64,000 bases of DNA from contig OZ241737.1 in assembly GCA_965200885.1 (NCBI GenBank), forward strand, positions 1,178,001 to 1,242,000. The letters are read 5' to 3'. Under the pieces are notes generated by a model. It was not told where the DNA came from. It made no database searches and saw only the letters and a list, made by a program, of their open reading frames with translations. Shown here piece by piece: positions 26,771 through 36,375 of the stretch. Within the stretch, counting starts at the first letter, position 1. Every line of letters starts with the position of its first letter. The stretch comes from MPNP01 sp026710155. Lineage in GTDB: Bacteria > Pseudomonadota > Alphaproteobacteria > Rhodobacterales > Rhodobacteraceae. Made by a program: the position numbers and the translations under genes.

Positions 26771-27847
26771 ATGCTGAATTCCCCTAGCCAAAACGCAATC
26801 GATTCCTTGCCCTCCTTTGACGAGTGCATAGCTTTTCAAGGAAGGTTCCTTGCGGAAGTCTCCAGGACCTTTGCCCTTACCATACCCCAACTGCCTCCTC
26901 CCCTGTATTTGGCTGTTGGTAATGCCTATCTGCTTTGTCGCATTGCCGATACCATTGAAGATGAACAAAGTCTGACTTTCCAGCAGAAGGAAATGTATGC
27001 CGAATGGTTCTGTGAAGTTGTCAAAGGTGAAAAGGAAGCCGAGGAATTTGCTTCTGGTTTGGTCTCCAAAATCTCCCCCGCGACATTGGAAGCTGAAAAG
27101 GAACTCATAGCAAATACTGAACAGGTTATCCAAATCACCCACAGTTTTCCACCACAACAAAGGCAAGCACTCGAACGTTGTGTGGCGATCATGACCAAAG
27201 GGATGGGAAAGTTTCAGAAGGTGGCTGGACCAACTGGACTGAAAGATATTTCGGAACTTGATCAATATTGCTATTATGTCGCAGGTGTTGTTGGTGAAAT
27301 GCTGACGGAACTGTTCTGCTTGCATTGCCCGGAATTAGCTGCAAAGAAGGATGAAATGTTTGCCTTGGCCATAAATTTTGGCCAGGGATTGCAAATGACC
27401 AACATTATAAAGGACACTTGGGATGACCTTCAAAGAGATGTCTGTTGGTTGCCAAGAGATGTATTTCTAAGACACGGGGTTGATCTTGCCTCGGTGCATC
27501 CCACACAAGCCAACCTCAGAGCGGGTATGCTGGAACTGGTTGCCCTAACATCACATCATTTGGATGGTGCCTTGAAGTATGTCCTGCATATCCCACCCTC
27601 AGAGAAAGGTATCCGCCTGCATTGTCTTTCGGCCTTGGGCATGGCAGTCCTGACGATAAGGAAAATCCATGCCAATCCTGCATTCATCAATGGCAATGAT
27701 GTGAAAATATCACGCCGAAGTGTCAGATCGATCATGTTCATCACCAATTTACTGGCTGGATCCAATACGGGCCTGAAAATTTTGTTTGCCATTTTGATGC
27801 GTGATTTACGAAAGTTGGAAGTTCCGTATTTGGTCAATCATCGGTGA
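26771..27847 (+). CDS. Squalene/phytoene synthase family protein
   Basis: Condenses two prenyl diphosphates head to head. The 358-aa protein carries the hallmark SRTFALTIPQLP, first Asp-rich motif DTIED (residues 60-64), the YCYYVAGVVGEMLTELF signature and the second Asp-rich motif NIIKDTWDD (about 211-219), followed by RDVCWLPRDVF. All metal-binding aspartates are present. Whether the product is squalene, phytoene or the hydroxysqualene intermediate of the HpnCDE route cannot be told. Lies between the barrel gene and a P450. A dead paralogue is at 17.8 kb. Confidence 0.92.
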   Translation: MLNSPSQNAIDSLPSFDECIAFQGRFLAEVSRTFALTIPQLPPPLYLAVGNAYLLCRIADTIEDEQSLTFQQKEMYAEWFCEVVKGEKEAEEFASGLVSKISPATLEAEKELIANTEQVIQITHSFPPQQRQALERCVAIMTKGMGKFQKVAGPTGLKDISELDQYCYYVAGVVGEMLTELFCLHCPELAAKKDEMFALAINFGQGLQMTNIIKDTWDDLQRDVCWLPRDVFLRHGVDLASVHPTQANLRAGMLELVALTSHHLDGALKYVLHIPPSEKGIRLHCLSALGMAVLTIRKIHANPAFINGNDVKISRRSVRSIMFITNLLAGSNTGLKILFAILMRDLRKLEVPYLVNHR

Positions 27848-28267
27848 GGCCAAAATGGTATTTTTCTGAATACAGGGGTTTGAGGAGATAATCACATATG
27901 ATTAATGATCTTTGAAGTTGCGTTTGGACTTGTTTGATTTTTAATTTTTGATTAAAAGCAAGGCAGGTTATTTGGTAAACAAAATAAAGACGGAAAAACC
28001 GATAAGAAAATATAGAAATTTATGCTGGTGACTGACTCTTGATTTAATAATTGAATGGCGATACTATGAGTGGAATATACAAACATGATAATTTTATCTG
28101 GGGCAATATTCTGCAGATTGGTGATGCGTGTCAAGTTTGAGAAATCGAGAACAGGGCAGGTGGTATATGGAATGAATTTGGATCCAAGGTGGACAAACCA
28201 ACGGAGTCCCGTTCACCTTGCCAGTTTGAATCTTTGGGGATTTCCTAAACATCAGGAGTAGCATAAC
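27848..28267. other. Intergenic region before the P450 gene
   Basis: About 420 bases, A+T-rich. A frame at 28070-28261 ends 7 bases before the P450 start but shows no known pattern. The P450 start is preceded by AGGAG (28255-28259), a good ribosome-binding site. A separate promoter for the P450-RND-oxidoreductase part is possible. Confidence 0.35.
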
Positions 28268-29704
28268 ATGAGTCAGTCGTTACCAAAATCATCACTCCCG
28301 TTGCCGCCGGGACCGTCCCGTTTGCCGATTATCGGGTCCATGCATAAATTGTCCCCGCTCCAACCCATTCACATAGCCGTAAGCAATCTGGGCAAGAAGC
28401 ATGGTGATGTGAGTTTCTTCTACATTGGCAGTATCCCCACTGTGGTCGTTACACATCCAGAAGTAATGAAGGAGGTCTTTTCCAAGCCTGAAACTGCAGA
28501 CCGTTACCCGTATGCCGTGTTTTCGAGGTTGTCCAATTCAGAAGGTCTGATCTATTCCGGCTATAACAAGAATTGGCATAACTTGAGTGGGTATGCTGAG
28601 CGCCGCCTTTGGAGTTATGATGATGTTGTGCAACTTTCCGAGAGGCATTTCGCTCCGGCAATCGACAGAACAATAAAGGCAATTGAAGTGCTGGCAGAAA
28701 CCGGAGAGAGATTCGATGTGCATGAACTGCTCATGGAAAGTGTATACCACCTAACCCTGCGGACGCTGTTTGGCTGGCCCGAGAAGATTCCGGCTGACTA
28801 CCCCGAAATAACAGAGAAACTGCGCGGCCTTATTGACTGGTTCAACGATGCCGCTTTTGCCAAACCGTCGGATTTTTTCCCGTGGCTGAGTATTCTTGCG
28901 ACCGGAACGATTCGCAAGATTGAAACTCAGCGGGACTCTCGTGACGCGATGATTGCCAGGTTCGTGAATCATGTTGATCATTGGCGAAAAGCCGATGCAC
29001 CAAGAACGCCCGGCCTTGTTGAGACGATGCTTGAAAGAGAAGATAAGGGCGAAATCAACCGTGAGACGATACATGCGGTCTGCATGGATCTTCTGGGTGC
29101 GGTTCCATCCGGCGTGGCTGCAACGGTCTCATGGTACTTGTTGATTATGGGAAATCGACCAGCGGTCCAAGAGAAAATACACGAGGAGATTGACCGGGTG
29201 ATTGGTCGTGATGGTCCGCCACCAGTTGCCAGTGATAAGAACCGTCTGCCCCACACATTTTCTAGCGTTGCTGAATCTGCAAGATACCGCTCTGTTGCCC
29301 CAATGGCAATACCACATAGGTCAATTGCGGATACCGAAGTTGGGGGATACCGTATCCCGGCGATGTCGCAACTGATATGCAGCATCTATTCGATCCATCA
29401 TGACGAGCGTTTTTGGAACTCGGCAAACGAATATATTCCAGATCGATTCCTACCTGAAGCCGATGGGTCAACATCCAAAGCGCTTACAAGTCTGGCGTAC
29501 ATGCCCTACGGGGTAGGGGTTCGTAAATGCACGGGTGAGGATTTTGCAGTAATCGTTTCGTGGCTCTATTCGGCGAGATTCTTACAGCGTCTCAAATTCA
29601 GCACGCCCGGTGGCGTGTCGCTTTCCGAGGATGAAGTCTTCGGTTTGTCTGTCAGGCCAAAGCCATACAAGCTGGCAGCAACTCGGAGGTCAAACGGCAT
29701 ATGA
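28268..29704 (+). CDS. Cytochrome P450
   Basis: A 478-aa soluble P450 with the proline-rich start LPLPPGPSRLPIIGSM, reminiscent of eukaryotic class II enzymes but without a membrane anchor. The ExxR motif is Glu336-Arg339, the PxRF region is PDRF (391-394) and the haem loop is YGVGVRKCTG with Cys421; the usual Phe of FxxGxRxC is Tyr414. In the I-helix, where most P450s have AGxDT, the sequence is GAVPSGVAAT, so the acid-alcohol pair is replaced by Ser281-Gly282. That may mean unusual oxygen chemistry. Context suggests oxidation of a terpenoid made by the synthase upstream. Confidence 0.92.
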   Translation: MSQSLPKSSLPLPPGPSRLPIIGSMHKLSPLQPIHIAVSNLGKKHGDVSFFYIGSIPTVVVTHPEVMKEVFSKPETADRYPYAVFSRLSNSEGLIYSGYNKNWHNLSGYAERRLWSYDDVVQLSERHFAPAIDRTIKAIEVLAETGERFDVHELLMESVYHLTLRTLFGWPEKIPADYPEITEKLRGLIDWFNDAAFAKPSDFFPWLSILATGTIRKIETQRDSRDAMIARFVNHVDHWRKADAPRTPGLVETMLEREDKGEINRETIHAVCMDLLGAVPSGVAATVSWYLLIMGNRPAVQEKIHEEIDRVIGRDGPPPVASDKNRLPHTFSSVAESARYRSVAPMAIPHRSIADTEVGGYRIPAMSQLICSIYSIHHDERFWNSANEYIPDRFLPEADGSTSKALTSLAYMPYGVGVRKCTGEDFAVIVSWLYSARFLQRLKFSTPGGVSLSEDEVFGLSVRPKPYKLAATRRSNGI

Positions 29705-29864
29705 CCTTTCGTGAGAGCGGGCCAGTGCTACTGATTCAAACAGAAGACTCCAGATTTATATTTTCTTGAATGCTTATGAATAAAGGGAAGAGTCGGTAAA
29801 AAATGGAAACCATGTGTAATGGAAAATGCACAATAAATTGTCATAATGGATATTAGAGTCTAGA

Positions 29865-32210
29865 ATGGATTTGAAATCTTATCTTGATAAGCATCTCGGA
29901 TTTGTCCTCAAACGCCGAATGCTTACACTTCTTCTATGTCTTGCAGTCGTTTTGATATGCTGCATTAAAATAGGTTCCTTGACCAATTCCCAGAACTTTC
30001 GCGATCTTTTCAGCGAAGACAATCCAGAACTCATTGCTTATGACGAACTGGACAGGACCTACGCAAATGCATCGTCAAACACGATATTGATTGCCATAGC
30101 TCCTCAATCCGGAAACATATTTACCCGTGAATCGCTCAGGGTTATCGAGGATCTGACCCAGCGAGCCTGGCTTCTCCCATATGCGATCCGTGTTGATTCG
30201 CTTACAAATTATTCTCACAGCAGGGCGGATGGAGATGATCTTGCCATCGAACCGTTGGTCGAGGAGTCCACAACGCTTACCGAAGATGATTTGCAACGGA
30301 TATCAAGCATTGCACTTGACACGCCGGAGATAAAGAGTCGCCTTGTCTCCGAGGATGGACGGGTTGGTGGCTTGCGTGTAAGCTTTGCAGTTCCAGAAGA
30401 CAGATCAGTGGCAGTTGGCGAAATCAATGACAGTCTGGAACTCTTGATTGCGGAAATGAAGGAACTACAACCTGACACCGGATTTTATTCGGTTGGAGAA
30501 ATGGTCTCCGATCGGGCATTGACACGAACGACAGAAAATGAACTCCGAGTTCTTATCCCACTTGTCCTGGCTGTTATCTTAATAGCCGCATGGCTCATTT
30601 CCCGATCATTCTTATGCACTTTGGCGACATTGTGTTTGATGATTTTCACAGTGAGCACAGCAATGGGAATTGCAGGATGGTTTGGTGTCGTCATGACCCC
30701 GATCAGCGCGTATATTCCAATCGTCCTGATGGCTTTTTCTGTTGCATACTCAATTCACATAATCATGGGAGTTCTTGCTGGATTGCGGCGTGGGCTTAAA
30801 AAACAAGAAGCCATTGAATACTCAATCAAAGAGAACATTTACCCGATATTTTTAACATCGATTACCACCGTGATCGGTTTTGTCAGTCTTAATTTTTCAG
30901 ACTTGCCTCCTTTCCGGACCTTGGGAACATTCGTTGCGATTGGTGTTGGTTTCAATTTCCTTTTTTCAATAACCTTATTGCCTGCACTGCTGGCAAGTTT
31001 GCCACTGCAGCCACCAAGATTTCGTGCCCTTAGTGTAAATTTATTAACCCGTCTTGGAGAGTTCGTTTCTCGAAATCATAAATTCTTCCTGATTGTGATG
31101 AGTACAATTGCAATCCTGTCTGCAGCCGGGATTTGGAAAATCGAATTTTCGGATAAACTTACCGAATACTATGGAGAACGGCACGAGTTTAGGCAAAACA
31201 TGGAATTTGTCACTGCCAATTTTACAGGCGTGGACGTTCAGGAGTATTCGCTTGATACTAGGGAAGAAGGCGGCATCACGAATCCAGAGTATCTCGCAAA
31301 GATTGACAAATTTGCGCAGTGGTATCGACAGCAGCCCGGAGTGCATCATGTCTGGTCGTTTGCAGACACGATGAAGCGATTGAATAAAAACATGAACGGT
31401 GATAATCCGGATTATTATCGTCTTCCCGAGAGTCAGGCCCTGGCAGCGCAATATCTTCTCCTTTATGAGCTCTCCCTGCCGTTTGGAAAGGATCTGAATA
31501 ATCACATCAACATCTCGAAATCGGCCACGCGTATGGTTGTCACACTTCGTAACCTTTCAAGTCGGGAACAGCGCGAGTTGGCAGAAAATGGCTATGCTTG
31601 GCTGGAAGCCAACGCGCCCGATTTACTCTCGCCGCCGGCTGGGGTTTCCGTTATGTTTACATATCTTTCCGAGCGCAGCGTGAGATCAATGTTGTCGGGA
31701 ACGGCATTTGCCGCACTGATCGTATCTGCCCTGTTGCTGATGGTATTCCGAAGTGTTCGCTACGGACTTGTATCGTTGGTGCCGAATTTTGTACCAGGCC
31801 TCATGGCCATCGGATTATGGGGGTATGCCATCGGCAATATCGGGATAGCGTCGGCGATCTTTGCGGTTATTTCTTTCGGCATTGTTGTGGACGATACGAT
31901 CCATTTCATGTCCAGATACATCAGAGCAAGTAGGCAAGACGGCGCTTCGCCACAACATGCGATCCGTTTTGCATTTGAAAGCACCGGTACAGCTCTAATG
32001 ACGACGACTATAGTGTTGTCGTTGGGTTTTGGAGTCTTCATGTTTTCCGGTTTTTTGCCCAATTGGACGCTAGGCGCTCTGGTGACACTTTCCATCAGTT
32101 TGGCGCTGGTGATGGATTTCCTATTGCTTCCATCCCTTTTGATGCTTGTTGATCGCGGAAAGAATGACCGCCAAGCCGTTAAAGTGGATACTGAGGGCCC
32201 GGCTAAATAA
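29865..32210 (+). CDS. MMPL/RND-superfamily transporter (HpnN-like)
   Basis: A 781-aa inner-membrane protein with the duplicated layout of MMPL transporters: a first helix near residues 17-38, a large periplasmic domain, five helices around 225-380, a second single helix near 400-420, a second periplasmic domain and five helices from about 615. The second helix bundle contains GIVVDDTIHFMSRYIRA, a family signature. Relatives move hydrophobic lipids; HpnN moves hopanoids to the outer membrane. Here it lies between a P450 and an FAD oxidoreductase, so it probably exports the product of this locus. A remnant paralogue is at 24.2 kb. Confidence 0.9.
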   Translation: MDLKSYLDKHLGFVLKRRMLTLLLCLAVVLICCIKIGSLTNSQNFRDLFSEDNPELIAYDELDRTYANASSNTILIAIAPQSGNIFTRESLRVIEDLTQRAWLLPYAIRVDSLTNYSHSRADGDDLAIEPLVEESTTLTEDDLQRISSIALDTPEIKSRLVSEDGRVGGLRVSFAVPEDRSVAVGEINDSLELLIAEMKELQPDTGFYSVGEMVSDRALTRTTENELRVLIPLVLAVILIAAWLISRSFLCTLATLCLMIFTVSTAMGIAGWFGVVMTPISAYIPIVLMAFSVAYSIHIIMGVLAGLRRGLKKQEAIEYSIKENIYPIFLTSITTVIGFVSLNFSDLPPFRTLGTFVAIGVGFNFLFSITLLPALLASLPLQPPRFRALSVNLLTRLGEFVSRNHKFFLIVMSTIAILSAAGIWKIEFSDKLTEYYGERHEFRQNMEFVTANFTGVDVQEYSLDTREEGGITNPEYLAKIDKFAQWYRQQPGVHHVWSFADTMKRLNKNMNGDNPDYYRLPESQALAAQYLLLYELSLPFGKDLNNHINISKSATRMVVTLRNLSSREQRELAENGYAWLEANAPDLLSPPAGVSVMFTYLSERSVRSMLSGTAFAALIVSALLLMVFRSVRYGLVSLVPNFVPGLMAIGLWGYAIGNIGIASAIFAVISFGIVVDDTIHFMSRYIRASRQDGASPQHAIRFAFESTGTALMTTTIVLSLGFGVFMFSGFLPNWTLGALVTLSISLALVMDFLLLPSLLMLVDRGKNDRQAVKVDTEGPAK

Positions 32211-32250
32211 TTGACAGTACCATCGGGAAGTTAGAGAAAGGATCCAAGTG

Positions 32251-33648
32251 ATGAACCAGAAACGGGTAGTTGTTATAGGTGCCGGTACGTCGGGATTAGT
32301 GGCAGCATATACCCTTAAGAAGAAGGGTATAAACGCAATTGTTCTTGAGGCAAATGAACGTGCGGGAGGACGTCTTGGAGGTGACCGCGTCGGTGATTTC
32401 CATTTGGATGAGGCTGCCGATTGGTTCACTCAATCTCATGATGTTGCACTGGAGGTGTGCGACGAGCTCGGCTTGCCGATGATGGTAGCTGGGCAAACTG
32501 CAGGTTGGCATCGTCGCGGGAAGTTTCTGGTTACTTACCACGCTGATGTCAAGCCACTCACGGTTATGCGGAACATGAAGGCGATGGCTCAACTGGGTCT
32601 ATTTTCTCCGCGTTCGCTCATGGCTCTGTCCAAGATAACCGGTAGGATTACGCGCCAAAGAAGTTATCTTAGTTTTGCAAGCGATGCACATCCTGAAGAA
32701 ATAGATACAGGCGAGCTTTTCGTGGATTACATGGCTAGAATCGGAGCACCTGAGGATTTGGTCATGGTCATTCGGCGCTTCATGGAAAACGCGATGGGTG
32801 ATTTCGAGAAGATGAGTGATATCCAAGTGTTTGCATTCTTGGCACAGATTCTCACGAAGGGCCATCAGTTGCGCGTACCTGAAAAAGGGATTGGATCAAT
32901 TGTACACGCTTTGGTGGCCCGTATTGGAGACAGTATTCAGTTCTCTACTCCTGTGAAGCAAATCGAAATCAATGACGGGCAAGTCTCCGGAATTATTGTG
33001 GAAGGAGACACCATTGAGGCAGACGCAGTGATCTGTACGACCACGAGCACAATTGCTAGCCAGATCATTCCCGAATTGCCGGTGCCCATTCGAAAGGCAA
33101 TGGATAAGATTTCTTATTCTGTAGGTTGCAGGGTGGTGATAGGCCTTAACCACCGTCCGCTTCCGCCGGGTTGGACTGCTGTTTTGTATCCAGAAGACAG
33201 GACTCCGCTTATTTTGGACCGATCATACTATTTGCAAGCTTGTGTTCCACCGGGATCAGCAACGCTGGACTTGATGGTCGGCACGGACCGCGCCAGGGAA
33301 TTGCTTGCACTAGATGATGATGAAATTAAGCATCAATTGCTTGCAGATGCGCGCCGCAAGGCACCCCCGGGGTCAAATCTTCCAGCGGATGACGAAGGTA
33401 TATTCACCAGGGTTTACCGCTGGCCGGAAGCGATGGCTATCACACCCCCGGGAGCGCTCAAAGAAATGTCGGAAGCCCTACGCAACCACGGTAGAGACAT
33501 CCCGAATCTGTTCCTGGCCGGGGAGTATACACGTATGCCTTCCATCAACGGCGCTATGGCGAGTGGTCGAGATACTGCCCATGCGGTGGTGAATTATTTA
33601 ATGAGGGATAAGAGCTCCTCCCAAAAACGGGGATCTTCGCCGGATTGA
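32251..33648 (+). CDS. FAD-dependent oxidoreductase (amine oxidase / desaturase-like)
   Basis: A 465-aa flavoprotein with the dinucleotide-binding start VVVIGAGTSGLVAAYTLKKK and the GG motif EANERAGGRLGG, followed by a C-terminal FAD contact FLAGEYTRMPSINGAMASG. These belong to the flavin amine oxidase superfamily, which includes protoporphyrinogen oxidase, carotenoid desaturases and HpnE. Given the synthase, P450 and RND genes, a desaturase or oxidase acting on a terpenoid is likely, but this is inference. ATG 32251 is preferred to GTG 32248 on spacing from GGATCC-like GAAAGGAT. Ends the same-strand cluster. Confidence 0.88.
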   Translation: MNQKRVVVIGAGTSGLVAAYTLKKKGINAIVLEANERAGGRLGGDRVGDFHLDEAADWFTQSHDVALEVCDELGLPMMVAGQTAGWHRRGKFLVTYHADVKPLTVMRNMKAMAQLGLFSPRSLMALSKITGRITRQRSYLSFASDAHPEEIDTGELFVDYMARIGAPEDLVMVIRRFMENAMGDFEKMSDIQVFAFLAQILTKGHQLRVPEKGIGSIVHALVARIGDSIQFSTPVKQIEINDGQVSGIIVEGDTIEADAVICTTTSTIASQIIPELPVPIRKAMDKISYSVGCRVVIGLNHRPLPPGWTAVLYPEDRTPLILDRSYYLQACVPPGSATLDLMVGTDRARELLALDDDEIKHQLLADARRKAPPGSNLPADDEGIFTRVYRWPEAMAITPPGALKEMSEALRNHGRDIPNLFLAGEYTRMPSINGAMASGRDTAHAVVNYLMRDKSSSQKRGSSPD

Positions 33649-33853
33649 AAATCGGTTATACTGGTTTGGGGCAAAGAGGACATTAAGGCCGATGCATTGT
33701 TATGAGTGACATTGTTGTTTACCCCTATAATTGTCTTGTTACTCCTTGGCTTTCTCACTTTTTTCCATTGATGTAATTTTTGAAAAACCTCTTGAAATTT
33801 CAACTTAGTGCCACAAATCAATGTTCACCACAAAACAGCAAAAGGTAGAATCC

Positions 33854-34120
33854 ATGGCCAACTCTCGCCAGGCAAAAAAAAGGGCACGTCAATCCGCGGC
33901 CCGCTTCAAGGTAAATCATTCACGGCTCATGCGAGTAAGAACCTTCATCAGAAAGGTTGAAGAGGCAATAGCCGCGGGTAACCATGAGGAAGCCAGATCA
34001 GCCCTGCATGAGGCACAGAGTGAAATAATGTGCAGTGTCTCAAAAGGGATTATGCATAAAAATACCGCCAGTCGTAAGGTTTCCAGGCTTTCCCGCAAGG
34101 TTAAATTGCTTGTTGCCTAA
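33854..34120 (+). CDS. rpsT: 30S ribosomal protein S20
   Basis: An 88-aa basic protein that binds 16S rRNA. The start ATG 33854 gives the conserved MANSRQAKKRARQS, with AAAGGTAG upstream as ribosome-binding site; a longer frame from 33821 is not needed. Later motifs are RVRTFIRKVEEAI and GIMHKNTASRKVSRLSRKVK. In alphaproteobacteria rpsT usually lies right next to dnaA; here it is separated from it by about 4.7 kb of accessory sequence. Confidence 0.97.
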   Translation: MANSRQAKKRARQSAARFKVNHSRLMRVRTFIRKVEEAIAAGNHEEARSALHEAQSEIMCSVSKGIMHKNTASRKVSRLSRKVKLLVA

Positions 34121-34661
34121 GCATGCCCCTCCGCCCCTCCTTATACTGAATTTCTTACAGGGGAAATAGTTAGACTCTCACTTAATAGAATCTGGAAATA
34201 TCCAATTCCTTGCCAAGTCCAACATTTTTCCAGAGAAAGCCTTGTTTTCAAATTCTACCAATCCCAAAAAAGATGGTAAAAATGAGGTTGTAAAATAATC
34301 TATTTTGGATGCCTTATTTGTATTCCTGAACCAAGCCGGCAAGTCAACTTCCTGCCATATCTAAATAACGAGCTCTTCCTTGAAGAGACAAGGCAGTATA
34401 TCTTCCCTCGTGTATGTTTAGTTTTGCTTGATTTTGGAGGGCATATATTTCCACCATGATAATCAACTTCATCCCTGAGCGGTTTAGTGCTCCGGTTTCT
34501 ATAGATTCCAGCCAGCCATTTTGTTTAGGGCATTATATACATAAATAAAATGGGGATTGCATACTTGTATACACAAGCCTAAAGCGATCAATCCACCAGT
34601 TTGTCAAGATGGCATTCAAACTGCCCCTGCCTCTTCTTCAACCCCTGAAACATCTGTCCGG
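34121..34661. other. Intergenic region, nothing recognised except a shared short motif
   Basis: About 540 bases. Near 34547-34568 AAAATGGGGATTGCATACTT resembles 42741-42762 (AAAATGGGGATTATATACTT). Both lie beside insertion-sequence debris. No frame or RNA was identified. Confidence 0.35.
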
Positions 34662-34786
34662 TCAGCACATCGGGCGTTTTCGACGCGGTAACACAACAAG
34701 CTGCCCGGCCATGAGCATGGCCACCAGCGCGGTAATGAGAGCGGCTGATCTACTGGGGGGGGGGGTGAACCCGGTCAATCTTTCAT
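34662..34786 (-). pseudogene. Truncated member of the poly-C secreted-protein family (copy C)
   Basis: On the minus strand a GAAAGGAGAAACAC leader precedes ATGAAAGATTGA at 34786; relative to the other copies (ATGAAACGATTG) one C is missing, creating an immediate stop. An 11-base C run (34765-34755) follows, then a signal-peptide frame SRSAALITALVAMLMAGQLV and a stop at 34662. The mature domain is gone. An IS630 remnant lies next to it. It is best seen as a dead copy, though it shows that the tract length varies among family members (9, 10, 11). Confidence 0.65.
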
Positions 34787-35129
34787 GTGTTTCTCCTTTC
34801 AGGTTGCCAGCAGGTACAAAGATAGAAACCGGCAGGCTTCAATGACTTGGCCATCATATCGCACAAAAACCGGTTCGTGTCAAATGCTGAATCAGCCTGG
34901 TTTCCTGGACCGGAATTGGCCGGGAAATGCCCTTGACCCCATGGTCATGGGAAACACCCTTTCACAAGTTCAATGGGTGCAGATCCGGTGGTGCGGCAGA
35001 TTCAGGCTTGCATCAGGCCATCACAAGCGTTTTCGGCCCATGTCCATTTTCCGCTTTTGGGCGTGGAACGGTCATGCCGGCCTCTTTTGGAAGGTCCGGG
35101 AAGGCCACAGATTGCAGCCCTCAACACCA

Positions 35130-35628
35130 GAGAGTGAAGACCCGGCCTGTCATGATTGTGAATGCCAGCGCAATGGAACGGCCAACCTGTTCATGCCTCA
35201 TGCTCCCCTGGAAGGCTGGCGGCATGTCAAGGTTGCGGACCGCCGGACCAGGAGGGACTTTGCCGGGGTATTGCAGGACCTTGCGGATGTCCACTTTCCC
35301 GGCAGGAGGATTGTCCTGGTCATGGACAGTCTGAACACCCACAGGCTGTCGACCCTGTACGAAGCCTTTGAACCTGGGGAAGCGTCCCGCCTGTTTCAAG
35401 GGTTCGAGGTTCATCATGCCCCGAAGCACGGCAGCTGGCCGGACATGGCCGAAATGGAGATGAATGTCCTGTCCCCACAGTGTCTGAGGCAGCGCATGCC
35501 GGACCGGGAAACGATGAGTGGGGGCCTGGGAGGATGGTCGCAATGAAGAAGCGGCGACGACAGACTGGCGGTTCCGGGCGGAGGATGCACGGATGAAACT
35601 GAAGTCACCCTACCCATCAAATCTATAA
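35130..35628 (+). mobile_element. IS630-family transposase remnant
   Basis: The translated frame contains CQRNGTANLFMPHAPLEGWR, then HVKVADRRTRRDFA, IVLVMDSLNTHRLSTLYEAF and HHAPKHGSWPDMAEMEMNVL, which are the DDE-domain motifs of IS630-family transposases (MDNLNTH with catalytic Asp, HGSW..MAEIE with catalytic Glu). The last part, NEEAATTDWRFRAEDARMKL, lies in another frame after a one-base shift near 35540. The N-terminal third is unrecognisable. The G+C content is visibly higher than in neighbours. Not functional as it stands. Confidence 0.85.
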
Positions 35629-35652
35629 TGGCGGGATACTAGTTTGCTTAAA

Positions 35653-36093
35653 TCAGGGATTATAACCTGCTGTATTGTTGGTATTAACCTGAATGTTGTC
35701 TAATTTGTTTCTTATTTCATCCACATCATCTTGTAGATCCTCGATTTCATTTTGTATATTAGAAACTCGCTCCGTTAAAATACCCAATTCATTTTTGTTT
35801 TCTCCTACCTTATCAATAATTTTTAGTGATTGGCCATGGAGCTCTTTCGATTGGCCTTGGAGTTCTTTTGTTTCAATTCTTAATTCAGCAGTCTCAATTT
35901 TTACGTCACCAATTTGAGAAATTATCCAAAAAGCTGCTCCGAAAACCGCTATGACGGTAGTAAATCCGAGTCCCATTACTTGGGCATTAGATCTAAACCA
36001 TTTCCAACGATCCTTTTTCGGAGGATCGGGTTGAGGATTGGTTTTGGGGGATGGCGATGGTACGGCTATATTCCGCTTTATTTGATTAGTCAT
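35653..36093 (-). CDS. Small membrane-anchored coiled-coil protein
   Basis: A 146-aa protein with a proline- and lysine-rich cytosolic start, one membrane helix (VMGLGFTTVIAVFGAAFWII, about residues 39-58) and a C-terminal coiled coil with heptads rich in Ile, Leu, Glu and Asn (ELGILTERVSNIQNEIEDLQ). Its start overlaps the stop of the upstream 88-aa gene as ATGA, so the two form a small operon. No function is known to me. Low G+C, unlike the nearby IS remnant. Confidence 0.65.
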   Translation of the reverse strand: MTNQIKRNIAVPSPSPKTNPQPDPPKKDRWKWFRSNAQVMGLGFTTVIAVFGAAFWIISQIGDVKIETAELRIETKELQGQSKELHGQSLKIIDKVGENKNELGILTERVSNIQNEIEDLQDDVDEIRNKLDNIQVNTNNTAGYNP

Positions 36094-36356
36094 TTGTCAC
36101 CTGACAAATAATCCCATAAATCTGAGGTGGCGTAACCCGAATATGAGTTATCACATGGAATAACTATACCAGTAATATCTTGATAATCACCAACATCTGT
36201 AAATCCAATTTTGTCTGCTACAAATCTTGAATTACCGGTAGACCTGACAAAATAAATTCTTGGTGATTGTGAAATATATGGTTCTGGGTCAATTAATCTA
36301 ATCCGATTAATAAAGTCTTTTGGTGGTTCGATGAACGGGACAACTGCGAAAATCAT
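36090..36356 (-). CDS. Uncharacterised 88-aa protein
   Basis: Starts MIFAVVPFIEPPKDFINRIR and ends SGYATSDLWDYLSGDK. Short soluble alpha/beta-looking protein with no signal peptide. Overlaps the next gene by 4 bases and is probably cotranslated with the membrane coiled-coil protein. The pair might be a defence or toxin-immunity module, but nothing in the sequence shows that. Not recognised. Confidence 0.55.
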   Translation of the reverse strand: MIFAVVPFIEPPKDFINRIRLIDPEPYISQSPRIYFVRSTGNSRFVADKIGFTDVGDYQDITGIVIPCDNSYSGYATSDLWDYLSGDK

Positions 36357-36375
36357 AGCCTAACTTCTTATTTCC

